From assembly GCA_028551475.1 (NCBI GenBank), contig CM052359.1, positions 16,059,583 to 16,123,582 of the forward strand: a stretch of 64,000 nt of DNA, written 5' to 3'. This document shows, in pieces, positions 21,191-31,989 of this stretch (the stretch's first letter is position 1; each line of letters opens with the position of its first letter). Under the pieces are notes generated by a model. That model was not told the DNA's origin. It did no database searches and worked only from the letters and a program-made list of their open reading frames with translations. The position numbers were made by a program, and so were the translations under genes. This stretch comes from Casuarina equisetifolia. Lineage: Eukaryota > Streptophyta > Magnoliopsida > Fagales > Casuarinaceae.

Positions 21191-23590
21191 TAAATATTCT
21201 TTCATTATTGCCTCATGGTTCTCTTTTTGTTGAGCCTGTGCTAGATTGCCTTGGTGGAATTCCACCTTTTGACATCATACGAAGTTCTTTTCATGAGGGG
21301 GAGGTTCATGTTGAATAACATATCTATTGATCCTCTATCAATCCTTGTGAGTACTCCTTAGTATCCTTGCTTAGATGCAAACTCATTACTTTTCAAGGGG
21401 ATCACATCCAATCAAAGTAGGAAGTTCTTTTGTCTCTTTCTCCTTACTTTGTGTTGCCTTGATTGTTAAATGACTATAGTTTTCTTTTTGTGTTTGGTTT
21501 GCATTACTACTTTCTACATTCTATTTTCTTAGTACTCACTAGTATCACACACTCACTACATTTTATTTGCTTGTTTGAAATTATTTTTTCACTACTACTT
21601 ATTTCTCTCTCATTTCTTTCTTTTCTTCCAATCAACATTATTTTTTTGTTTGTTCTTTTTAATGTTGGCAAAAAGGGTGAGAAATAATTGTTTAATGACC
21701 AAAGGAACTATTTTTTTTTTTTGAAAAATTGGCACAAGACATTATGTTCAATACAACATGATTGTACACAAATTAGTGAATCTAAATAGTAGTTTTTGAA
21801 AAAAGAAATTGTTTTTGTATGATTGATGAATTCAATGAGAAATATTTTTTCATTTAAGGCTTTGTCCCCCTTAAAAAAGGGGAATGGTTGAATATATTTT
21901 GATGTTGACAATATTTGAAAAACTATTTACTTACACACATATATATATATTATTTATTATTTCAGTTATTCTTGTGCCAATACAAATTGTGGAACATATG
22001 TAGAACAAATAATTAATTTAATGATTTTTTTTTAAGTTACATAGTTCCCACATACGAAAATGGGTTTTATGAAAATCTTTATGACAAAATCTTGGTATAT
22101 GGAAAATATATATGATTATACATCATTGGATACATAATGTTGAAATTATATGAGATTGTGATTCACGAATAACAAGTGCCATAATCTTAAAATGGATAAG
22201 ATTGGAGTATGTGAGAAAAATAAAATACAAAGGAGGGGTCATTAAGCAAAACACACCATTTTAAACAATGAGGTGGCAAGCTCATTAATAAGATGATATA
22301 AAATTGAAAGAAAAAGAGAGAGAGAGAGAAAGAGAGAAAGAGAGCATTTATCTTTTCTTTGTTGCTCGAGAAGGAAAGAAAACCCTTCTCTCATTGCATG
22401 TTTCGATGAGGGTAAATGAGAAGGGATTTGAGGAAAGATGTGAACTTTTCAAAATAGATTGTACTAGATTTGGTAAGAAACTCTCTAGTCTTCTTGTAAT
22501 CTCGTTTTTGTTCCATAAATGAAAAATCAAAGTTGTAAAATAAGGTCTTTGCTTGCTCTCAATGACAATGCTATCTATGTTAAGGTTGAAAAGATTAAAG
22601 CATCATATATTGCAAAAATGGAAGTTTTTGGTTTTTTAAAAGCTAGGGTTTTGTAAATCGGGCCTTCATGTGAGGTCACTACCATTTCTATTTATGTTTA
22701 TTTCCAAAATTAAAGATTTGTATTTCCTTAATACTACATGTGCTATAAGGAAATTAGTAAGAAAACCTAACAATATAGTTTGTGTCATTATTACCTATAA
22801 AAGAGAATTTAGGGCTTCAATTATTGACACACCACTCTTGAAAATTCCTTTAAGCATAATATTATTCTTGAGAAGAATAGCATCCCATCATCATTATGTA
22901 ACAAAATCTTGGTAACATTGTTCTTGTTTGAAAAATCATTATTGTTACTGATTACTCTATAATTCTAAATGTTTTAGAGTGATTGATAGATAGGTGCATT
23001 ACTTGCTAAAATCTTAATTGATTCAATACACATGTTTTCTCTAATATTATGTGTTGATCATATTGTTTCCTTGATTCTCAAGGATCAATATTCACTACTA
23101 TGGGCAATTGCTAGTTCTACTCTGATTATGGCATTTTAATAATTACATCAAGTTAATGCATCATCTTTAACTATCTTCAAGTGACAAATTTGATTATTTG
23201 TTATTTCTTTATAGGTCATGAGTGGTCTAGTGTAGGACAAAGTTGTTTTGATGTGTAAAGCATTTGATTAAAAAGGTTGCTTGTTGTATTGTAAGTTGTT
23301 TAAGCCACGTTAGGTTGTGTGAATTATGGAGTGAACTATAAATCATTATATTTTGTGAATAAAGGATTAGGGTGTACTAAAATTAAAAGTAAAAATCTTA
23401 TATTTTAGTAAAAGGGCTCTATTAGTATTGGTAAGAAAGGGTGGAGGTAGGCTTGAGTATTTAGCCAAACCACCTAAACAATTCCTATGCATTTTTTTTT
23501 TGTTTTACATTATCTCTACAGTAACAAAAAATAAGAAAAATAAATAAGCCCAATCCAACACCCCTTTATTAGGTTAATCCATATCCAACA
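21191..23590 (+). repeat. Copia element 3: 3' untranslated region and 3' LTR
   Basis: GAGGGGGAGG occurs near 21295 and a second purine tract (GCAAAAAGGGTGAGAAATAA) at 21668-21687. The LTR probably begins just after it (TGTTTAATG, 21689), or after another purine run at about 21875-21890. It ends ATCCATATCCAACA at 23590. GA-rich (22300-22340) and AT runs lie inside. Frames 21463-21687, 22304-22522 and 22670-22915 have no recognisable product. Confidence 0.55.
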
Positions 23591-23594
23591 AAGG

Positions 23595-23785
23595 GTACAA
23601 TAATTACATTGTCATGGCTTTATAATTTTGGCTCATAGCAAGTGTTTCTTCATATGGCCATTTATCCTCACTAGTCTTAGAACCTTTGATTCCCTTTACT
23701 ATTATTTTCCATACCTCAAGGTCATACCTTTGTATGTATATTGTTATCATGGATTTCAAGTGTCCATAATTTGACACATCAAAAT
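23595..23785 (-). pseudogene. Copia gag scrap of a further family
   Basis: The minus strand reads FDVSNYGHLKSMITIYIQ, then YDLEVWKIIVKG, then KWPYEETLAMSQNYKAMTM. This follows the N-terminal gag layout of plant Copia elements (F-D-G-x-N-Y-x-x-W-K, then W-x-x-I). It is flanked by the LTR ending at 23590 and the LTR starting at 23962; no matching pol is present. Confidence 0.5.
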
Positions 23786-23961
23786 AATGAGGTTTTTATG
23801 TATATACATGGTGCCGATCAGTTTAAGGCTATAGATTTACTTTTACTTGCTAAGTCTAAACTCTTAATTTATAAAGGGTATATAAAATGTTACTTTTGAT
23901 ATCATTTATTAAGACCCTCATACATAATTATTGGATCAAAAGATTAAGTTGTAAGTGAAAG

Positions 23962-25359
23962 TGTTGAAAATCATGTGTTTGTATGTTTTGTTGAGAAAAA
24001 TTTTATTATGTTGAATATATGAACTTATGTGCACATATTAAACATCAAAGGAAGTAAAAAGTATGCAAATTATAATATCAACTAATGATATTATAAAGTA
24101 GCCGATTTCCCACATTCCACTGTCAAACATCAAATATGAAGTTAATTTGAATTATTTTATATGTATTTTAATTAGTAGAATAATTCATATTATTACTTAT
24201 ATTAAAAGGAATGTGATACTTGGAAATGGTGTGCTTATAGGTACATTTGAAGGACAAAGGCATGTTACATTAGAGTATATATCTTTATTGGACCGACCAT
24301 ATATATATATATACATCTAAAGCCTGTGAAGCTGAAGCCCAACGCCTATCACTTAAACGAAATGACAGTGTCTCGATCTGATAAGAGCTTAAGCTCTTAT
24401 GTCGAACGAATCTAAAGCCCTAGTTGCACACTCAACTGAAGCCACCTCCTCCTCTTGCTTTATCTTTCGACGTCGACTCCAACAAAAAGAAGAATGAAGC
24501 GATGGAGTGTCAAAACGGCTATCTACTACAAAAATCATCATCTCTGCAATTATGTGATGTCATATCTATCAAATCTCAATAGAAGAAATTCAAACGGGTT
24601 TGAACCAAAACCCTAACGTGTTCAAGGTTTGAATATCTACTATAAAAGGGAGCTTCAGGTGAATATTTTGTGCTTGTTGATCGACATACTTGCTAATTTA
24701 ATCAAAAGAGATTGAAGCTTTGATTTATCTGTTCTCACTGCCATGTTCTTTAATCCGTGAAGAAAAAGAAAATCTTCAGTGATATTTCCTAAATTCATTA
24801 TCTTGTGAATATCATTTGATAGATTAATCTTTGTATGTGCTAGATTATCTAAAACATTATTTGCACAGAAAGATCCTTGTAATTTCGAAACCTTAGATTT
24901 GAGAAAATTTGGGATTTTGTGATTAGAGCTTGAATTAATTCTTTATATATTTAATTAGCTCTCTGATAAGCTTAAATCCTCACACATATCACATATTTGA
25001 GGATTAGCTTAGTGTACTAAGGTTTTTATAAACTTAACTCTATAACCAAAAGTTGTATAACTCCTTTTTAAGGAGTTGTGGGGTGTAGGAGAGGAGTTCT
25101 CCTAGCTTGAAGTAAAGTAGACTTCAACTTGGTTTAAATTGAAGGAAAAGAGGGTGGAAGTAGGTAAAAAGTGCTGAACCACTGTATAATTTTTTAGCTT
25201 GATTTTTCTGTCTTTATTTACATTTGTATGCTTTGATATTACCGTGATAATTAACTACATTGTATGGTTAAGAAAACAGAAAAGGGAACTTATTAATTCA
25301 TAAGTTCTAAATATCCAATTCAACCCCCCTCCCTTTTTGGATAGCCATAAAACCTTACA
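23962..25359 (+). repeat. Copia LTR (same family as element 4), 1398 bp
   Basis: TGTTGAAAATCATGTG...GCCATAAAACCTTACA, similar throughout to the LTRs at 41744-43640 and 57894-59413 but in plus orientation. No primer-binding site follows and the flanks (GAAAG, CAAAT) do not match, so it is not a clean solo insertion. Confidence 0.75.
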
Positions 25360-26638
25360 CAAATTACATATCCTATTCCTTAAGTGGTATTAGAATACTT
25401 TCAAATTCAACCCCTAACACAAGTAGGTTTGTTAGGGTGAGAGAAGGGCGAGGGGAGGGGAGGGATTGTTGGAGACGGAGGGGGTTGCCTAAATAACATA
25501 GCAATTGAGTCCGTGAGCATCGTTACTAAGAGGACTTAAAAGGATAAGGTATACACTCTAATCATTATATAGGTTTTTAATCTATTAATAACGCCTAGGG
25601 TCCTAACACATCTTAATCTCATCGTAAGACCTTTGGCTTAGCCTTTTCCGGATGTTAGGATATGACAACTTTTTTACTCCAAAGGGTGAATCAAGCCTCC
25701 CCTTCTTGTGATCGACTTTGAAGCACTCTATGGGGATTGACTTTCTTAGTCTCCTATTATGTTCTCTCTTATCTTAAGTAATCCTTTCTAGTTCATCAAC
25801 TACGAATATTACAATCGTATAACTTTGATATTGGTCCTGCCAACTATATAACAGATGCTTCCAGCTTTTAATTTGGTTAGATAGGTTATATTTCTGCTCC
25901 CAATTTATTTATTGCAAATAAATATTCCTTTACTCTCTAATTAGTCTTTAGGCCTCCTATTTTTGTTGGAAAAATTGGTTAACATGTTCTTAAAGTGAAA
26001 TTTCCTATTCAATGTTATTGTTTCTCTCTTATACTGCAGAAAAGCAAACTCTTCGGGCATAGACTGAGAGATTGGATTCCCTCTCGTGCTTCATCCGCTT
26101 GACATTAGTTTCAACCTGTTATCTTTTTTCTCGGTCCATCGCATTGACCAACCTTTCAAGTCCATGCCCTCTGTTGTTAGGGCCGCCTTTTGACCTTGCA
26201 TTTTTTCATCAAACTATCAGTTCATGAGTTAGCGTAATTGACAAAAAGATTGTTGGTAGTGATCCGAAACTTTTGCCTTAGACGGTGGATAACTCGTATA
26301 GCTCTCTTGAAAGTCAACTTATTTGTCAGAGAGCTGTCAGACAACAAGTAGTTGCAGCCCCGTGACTACACCGAATTTCTAGCCCTTTTGTATGTTTCTT
26401 CGTATTTGCATCTCGTTAAATACTGAGCATTTGCTCATCATTTTGGATCTCCTTTGGTTGTGTGGTTATTACAAATTACCTATGCACCAAGACTTTTGAG
26501 TCTCCCATCACTGCTATAATCGAAGTGCCATAAAAATTGGTTAGATCGCGTATTCATGAGCAGAAATCCTGGCATTGAAATGCGTTCGTAATTTGGGAGA
26601 TTATCATCTCTGACAAAGATCTCTACATTTACAATTCA
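25360..26638. other. Intergenic, no feature recognised
   Basis: Less AT-rich than the transposon blocks. A G-rich stretch lies at 25430-25490. No convincing reading frame, RNA gene or repeat was seen on either strand. Confidence 0.4.
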
Positions 26639-27537
26639 TTATAGCTCCCCACAGTTGATTCCGTGGAGGTTTCTCAACTGCCAAGAAATTATCTCCGCTT
26701 CAGTGTCCAATGTCAATGCAACGAAGATGATGGTTTCAGATAATGTAAAGGCGGGATTACTACCACGACGAAAAGCGGATCCCACATTCATCACAGAAGG
26801 CCACGTCCCACAAATATGCACAAGGGGAGAAAATTGATCTTTCAACAAAAGGTCAAAGCACACAACCTAGTTATAGGTGCAATCCTAACGTGTATACGAA
26901 CCAAATTCCGAGACCCTCCAACCAAATGGCCCATGTCTTTAGCCTTAGATTCAAACGCCCCTTCCACAGCATATTCCTTCATGTCATGCTTAAATTGTAA
27001 TGTGGCCCGTAGAGGACCAAAAGCATATAGGACTACTTGTCGGCTCATCTCTGTATCCTTGAAACCGAAACACAAGCTTCCATTTTTCTTCATCTGTGAA
27101 CTCCCACATCTCTGGAATGCTAGACTAGGCCTTGCTGAGCAGCCGGTGCTATCAGAAGGAGATAGACGTAGATAACCACTAGATTCGGTCAATGGCAAAC
27201 TCCCAGCTCCGTGAGACCAAACAGGCAAAACAAACCTCATATGATTGTAAAGGCATTTGCTAGGGAGTAAAAGCCGAGAGTGCAAGCATTGCTAGTGAAC
27301 TGGAAGCATGTTCTGCCTTTCCAAGAGGTGGCGTTGGGCAAACCTGAATTCCAAGTGTAACCCATGGATAAACAGGAGAACACTGCCAGCGGATGCGGTG
27401 TATTGTGGTAAGCCACAAGATCCTGGCTAACTTACCTTCTCCCGGAGCACAATGTTTTCCGGTCCTAGATTTCCCGGGTTATTGTAAAACAGTCTGGGAC
27501 AATATGCATGAGGAGGCTCTTGATTGACAGAATCCAT
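26639..27537 (-). pseudogene. Unrecognised gene candidate, frame-broken
   Basis: The minus strand offers a plausible first exon: ATG at 27537, MDSVNQEPPHAYCPRLFYNN, ending PENIVLREK at 27436 and followed at once by a consensus splice donor (AAG|GTAAGT). Further on, 27285-26842 is open for 147 codons with a protein-like composition (SLCFGFKDTEMSRQVVLYAF near the middle). At about 26850 the coding sense moves to another frame (26863-26639: DQFSPLVHICGTW, NPAFTLSETIIFVALTLDTE), which ends at a natural-looking stop. The shift within a 20-bp overlap leaves no room for an intron. This suggests a pseudogene or a sequence error. Alternating polar/hydrophobic stretches hint at beta structure. I do not recognise the family, and the acceptor for the first intron is unclear. 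Confidence 0.4.
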
Positions 27538-30465
27538 CTCAACATAACTTTTCTGGTCTCTAAATTAAGAGTCTCCATTGACTGAGAAATGCTTCAGGAC
27601 CACATTTTAGGAGTGCCTGCTCATTTTGGAGACCTGGAAGCGGTTGTAGACTTGGAAAGAGAAGTTGATGTTTTACTGAGTCTTATGCTTCCCATCTTGT
27701 CATTGCTACTTGGTCTGCGGTACTATAATCTGACGGTATTGAAAGGCTTGGTGCTCATCCTTTGGGGCTCCATATTCCTATCCCCAAAAGCAGAGAACTT
27801 CTTTTTCTTCCCTAAGTTTTTTCTGCACCATAGCTCTCCGCCGCTGCTTTTGTTCTGTCACTGCAAGATCCTGAAAATTCAAAATGCTCTGATTAAAACT
27901 GGTATTTAGAAAGTGGATGAACTGGAAATATAATACAAGCAAACTTTCTTGTTTTACTTCCTTGATACTTTTAAGTACAGGTCCAACTGAGGAGAGAGGT
28001 AACAATGAGAATTCAGAGAATACAATGTTTTCTGATATTCCTACTACCAAATAGGGAAGGCTGTTCAGTATCCAGAAAAATATCGAAGATAACAAGGATA
28101 GATAGAACCATCATTAAGAAGGTAGAGCCATCACTGCGAAGGTAGAACCATCACTGTCCCTCTCCACTTTTGATAGAAAGAACCAACGGTCAGTGGCATT
28201 TCCATAGACATCCATGAATAACACAGCAACCGAGCATACATTAAAGCATAGCAATAAAGTAAAATAACTTTATCATCCCTAGCAAGCATGAGCGCATGAA
28301 ATCAATTTCGTCACCTTCTAACTGGCAGAACCTTAGTCATTAACAAATGTGTGGTTCCACAACAAACAAAATTATATAATTAAATTAAGGTGATCAAGTT
28401 TTTCCTCAGATTCAATCAACGGTTCAAAAAAGGCCAAAATTTTCCAAATAGTCAGACCCTAAATAAAAATCAATTTTTTTGTGACAGAATGAAAAACCAA
28501 GTACAATCGCACCAAAGAGAAACCATGAACAAGTATTTCCCTAGTTTGCGTACCACAGCAAATAAGGTTTATTACCTTCAGAAAAATAGAATTAATAACA
28601 TCAAATATAGTCCGCAATTGTATTCAACCCATGTTTTTCAATGAAGAATAATTAAATAAAGAAACCAACATCCAGTTGATATTCCCTAAGCTGTTGGACT
28701 GATTGCTATTGGGAAAAGAAGCTGAAGATATTTACTATTACTTCTGAAACAAGGAGATTTCTTGCAAACTGGAAACAGCTTTGAAGGCCAACACCAAAAA
28801 CCATATAAACACATAATAAAGAGATTTTCTCTGAAACCCAATAATACTTTTCAAACACAAAAACCATTGTTTGAGGTCTAGATGAATGGTCTCATCAGAA
28901 TCAACTAGGCTAGATAGAGCAATTTGGCTAGCCGATTGGTGTTATTCAGGATCCTTAGACTCGGCTAATCTAGCATTGCAATTACTTAGTAGTTGCGACT
29001 GAGCTAAGGGCACACAAACAGAAAAGATATTTGGTTTTGGGATGCAGCAAATCAACAGCCTAAACTCATAGGCACATAAATTTATACGATTCATCCAGTG
29101 TAACAAAAACCTTCAACAAAAACAGCAGCGCAACAGAAACCCCCCCCCCCCCCCTCCCCGCGCCCGGCAAAAAAAAAGGTCATAACAAAAATATTCAAAA
29201 GGCAGTCACAAACTAATGAATCAAGAAATATATTAATATCAATTTGTTTAATCATGACGGAACACAAAACTGAAATACTACAGAACAAACTTAATTTCAA
29301 TAAACATAAAATAATCAATCATTTAATATGCATCATGAAGTCTCCTCAGACTATTGAGCTGACTAACAAATGATAACAATAATTAGAATGTAGGACAAGT
29401 TATATATCAATAAGTTAAAGGTTAAACAAAGGAAAAAAGGGATCATTGCGGCAAATGTGTTGGACAATCCCAAGATTAATCTCACCTTGATGAGGTGAAC
29501 GTACAACTTTTCTTGAACATATCAATGCTTTGGTGCGCCTTGGGATTTCGAAATTGATTAAAAAAGAATCACATCTGGAAAAGAGACGGGGGAGAGAGAG
29601 AGAGCAACTACGACGTTTCCGGTTAGTTCTTTGTGCCGGACAAATTTTAGTTCAAAGAACATGTTTCGCTTGAGACCCAGATTCAGAAAAGGACCTACCA
29701 ATGATTAGAAGAGAATGTACAAGCAGTTGTGTCCATGTTACCAGGTTTCTTGTCAAAATATGTTTCAAAACTTAGTTGATTGGTCATTCTTAAATTTCTC
29801 TCTTTTTTTCTTCTGTTGTTTTTGAGTAATTGATTATGAGCAGTCCACGAACACTAAATTCTGTCGAATTACTATTGTTTTGAATGCATATGCAAACAAC
29901 TTACAGAAAATGGCAATGAGTGTAAACCTTGATGATTCATCTTTTTCCCAAGAAGGAAAAGACACAAAATTAACATAGTTAAGGATCCGACCAGATACTG
30001 TGGGCTTCTATATCCAGAAAATAGCTTAACCATGTTGCTTAGAGACAGGTCATACGAATGCAACAAGACTCCCCTTGGCTTAACCAAAGGCTTGCATCCC
30101 ATTTCCGCTTTTTGGCAAGATACGCACTGTCTAACAAAGAAAATCATGGGGAAGAAAGGGGCCAGGTAGATAAAAAGAAGAATATCAAAGTAAGCAGTCA
30201 ATTGCTTAAAAGGATTTCCTTTCTAAGTAAATAAGAAATTTTATTCTTCATGATTATCTTCGTGTTGTTAGCCACCATGAAGCTCAAACTCGAAGATTCA
30301 GAAAACGAAGAGCCAAATCGTTACTACAAAAGTTACTTCATGATTAACAAAATATTCTTTCACAAATAAGTGAAACCCAATTTTTTTTTTGAGCATGCAA
30401 GAAATTCATCTGCTCAACTGAACATCTTTTACGATAGCAGTTATCCACCTAGGCAATCAATCAGA
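27538..30465. other. Intergenic / 3' flank of the synthetase gene
   Basis: No convincing gene. Three 16-bp-scale repeats of GGTAGAACCATCA type lie at 28102-28156. A 15-base C run (29140-29154) followed by TCCCCGCGCCCGG is the most extreme base composition here. Frames at 27589, 28390, 29091 and 29872 look like chance openings. Confidence 0.4.
29140..29175. repeat. Homopolymer C15 with GC-rich tail
   Basis: 15 consecutive C (29140-29154), T, CCCC, then GCGCCCGGC and a 9-base A run. Such tracts are prone to polymerase slippage, so the length may be unreliable. Confidence 0.9.
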
Positions 30466-31902
30466 TCAAGATATCCGTACAAGCACCTTGTTCTTTTTCC
30501 CTGCAGACAGAAGGATGACCTTCCCATCCACAATGTCCGTGGCCTCAATTCTCTTACTCTCTCCATCCACTCTCATGTTATTCAAGTACAAACCCCCTTG
30601 CTTCAACATGCGCCGCACAGCCGATTTGCTTTCCAACAAACCGGCGGCAACGGAAAGATCAACGACCGAGAGATTCAACACCTCATCGTAGGCCAAGGAA
30701 CAAGACGGCACATCCTCAGCAATCCCCTCGATGGCCTTCCAATACAACCTGGTCTCTGCTCCCGGCCTCAACGCCTGAGTGGCCTTGATTGCTTCGTTTA
30801 GCCCCTCCTCGCCGTGCACGAACCGCGTGACTTCTTCCGCAAGCCTCCGTTGCGCACTGTTGGGCACGTATCCCGGCGTCCCCATTTCCCTCTCCAGCTC
30901 CTCAATCTCCTCTAAGTCCATAAAGGTCAGCCTCTTCAAGAACCTCAGCACGTCCGCATCTGGAACCGAGAAGAAGTACTGATAAAACTTGTATGGTGAC
31001 AGCATCGACGGCGAGAGCCAAATGGCTCCGTCTTCCGATTTCCCGAACTTGGTACCATCGCTCTTCAACAGAAGAGGGAATGTCAGTCCGTACGCTCCCT
31101 CCACCTGCAAAATCTTCCGAATCAATTCGGTTCCCGCCGTTATGTTCCCCCATTGATCGCTTCCTCCTATTTGCACACTTACTCCCTCCTTCTCGAACAA
31201 GTGCAAAAAGTCGTAGCCCTGAAGTAGCTGATAGGTAAATTCAGTGTAGCTCATTCCCTGCTCCGATTCCAGTCGCTTTTTTACGCTCTCTTTCGAAATC
31301 ATCGTACCAACCCTCGCGTATCGGCCTACATTTCTCAAGAAATCGAGTAGCCTTACCTCTTTCCACCAGTCGTAGTTGTTCAGAATCGCAAAATTCGAAT
31401 CGATCCCAGAATTGGAGCGGAGGATCATGGTGATGGTGCCATGGATGCCAGCGGTATTTTTGTGCAGTGTGTCGGCGTCCAGCTCGGGGCGCTCGACGGA
31501 CTTACCGGAAGGGTCGCCGATGCGGGCGGTGGCGCCACCAATAAGGGCGACTGCGTGGTGGCCGCACCGCTGGAACCAGGAGAGGACAATGAGGCCCAGG
31601 AGGTTGCCGAGGTGGAGGCTCTCAGCGGTGGGGTCGAAGCCACAGTAGGCTTTGATGGTACCAGTGGAGACGGCGTCGTGGAGGTCGGAGCTCGTGAGGG
31701 ACTCGAGAAGGCCGCGCTGCCGGAGAATTTCGATGACATTGCGGCGCTGGAAGGGTTGGGGTTGCGGTTGCGAAAGGGTTGCGGTGGTCTTGATGGAGAA
31801 GGAGGGCAGTTTGGGGATTTTAGAAGAAGAGGCGAGTGAGTTTTTGAAGGGGGAGGAGAGGATGAGGGTTCTGGAGGCGAAGGCTACGGCTGTGATGCCC
31901 AT
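30466..31902 (-). CDS. Tyrosine--tRNA ligase, chloroplast/mitochondrial (bacterial-type TyrRS)
   Basis: Attaches tyrosine to tRNA-Tyr with ATP for organellar translation. One uninterrupted frame of 478 codons. I chose the ATG at 31902; the frame is open 17 codons upstream but without an ATG. Residues 1-50 are rich in Ser, Thr, Pro and basic residues with few acidic ones, as in a transit peptide. The class I Rossmann core follows: YCGFDPTAESLHLGN at 86-100 (HIGH motif as HLGN, 97-100), GGATARIGDPSG at 122-133, the tyrosine-site signature YQLLQGYDF near 224-232, GGSDQWGN at 246-253 and the KMSKS loop as KFGKS at 285-289. An S4-like RNA-binding domain occupies about 411-475. Length and domain order match bacterial TyrRS plus a leader, unlike the shorter eukaryotic cytosolic core. 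GC-rich compared with its surroundings. All catalytic motifs are present, so it is probably functional. Plants often share organellar synthetases between plastid and mitochondrion; which applies here cannot be told. Confidence 0.95.
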   Translation of the reverse strand: MGITAVAFASRTLILSSPFKNSLASSSKIPKLPSFSIKTTATLSQPQPQPFQRRNVIEILRQRGLLESLTSSDLHDAVSTGTIKAYCGFDPTAESLHLGNLLGLIVLSWFQRCGHHAVALIGGATARIGDPSGKSVERPELDADTLHKNTAGIHGTITMILRSNSGIDSNFAILNNYDWWKEVRLLDFLRNVGRYARVGTMISKESVKKRLESEQGMSYTEFTYQLLQGYDFLHLFEKEGVSVQIGGSDQWGNITAGTELIRKILQVEGAYGLTFPLLLKSDGTKFGKSEDGAIWLSPSMLSPYKFYQYFFSVPDADVLRFLKRLTFMDLEEIEELEREMGTPGYVPNSAQRRLAEEVTRFVHGEEGLNEAIKATQALRPGAETRLYWKAIEGIAEDVPSCSLAYDEVLNLSVVDLSVAAGLLESKSAVRRMLKQGGLYLNNMRVDGESKRIEATDIVDGKVILLSAGKKNKVLVRIS

Positions 31903-31989
31903 TCTTTTCGGCCGGCGCTTCTCTTTGCGGGACCGGACACTATATGTAATCAACTCGGGGAAGTGGGAAATTAAAAGATATTAGACGCT

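Noticed and set aside
23962-25359. Solo LTR with target duplication
   Set aside because: LTR identity is clear, but the flanks GAAAG and CAAAT do not match, so a clean solo insertion is not supported.
27589-28644. Several 80-106-codon frames between the broken gene candidate and the synthetase
   Set aside because: No domain pattern, overlapping on both strands, and composition like non-coding DNA.
31376-31839. Frames of 90-132 codons overlapping the synthetase gene on the other strand or in other frames
   Set aside because: Gly/Arg/Ala-rich shadow frames caused by the high GC content of the real coding sequence.
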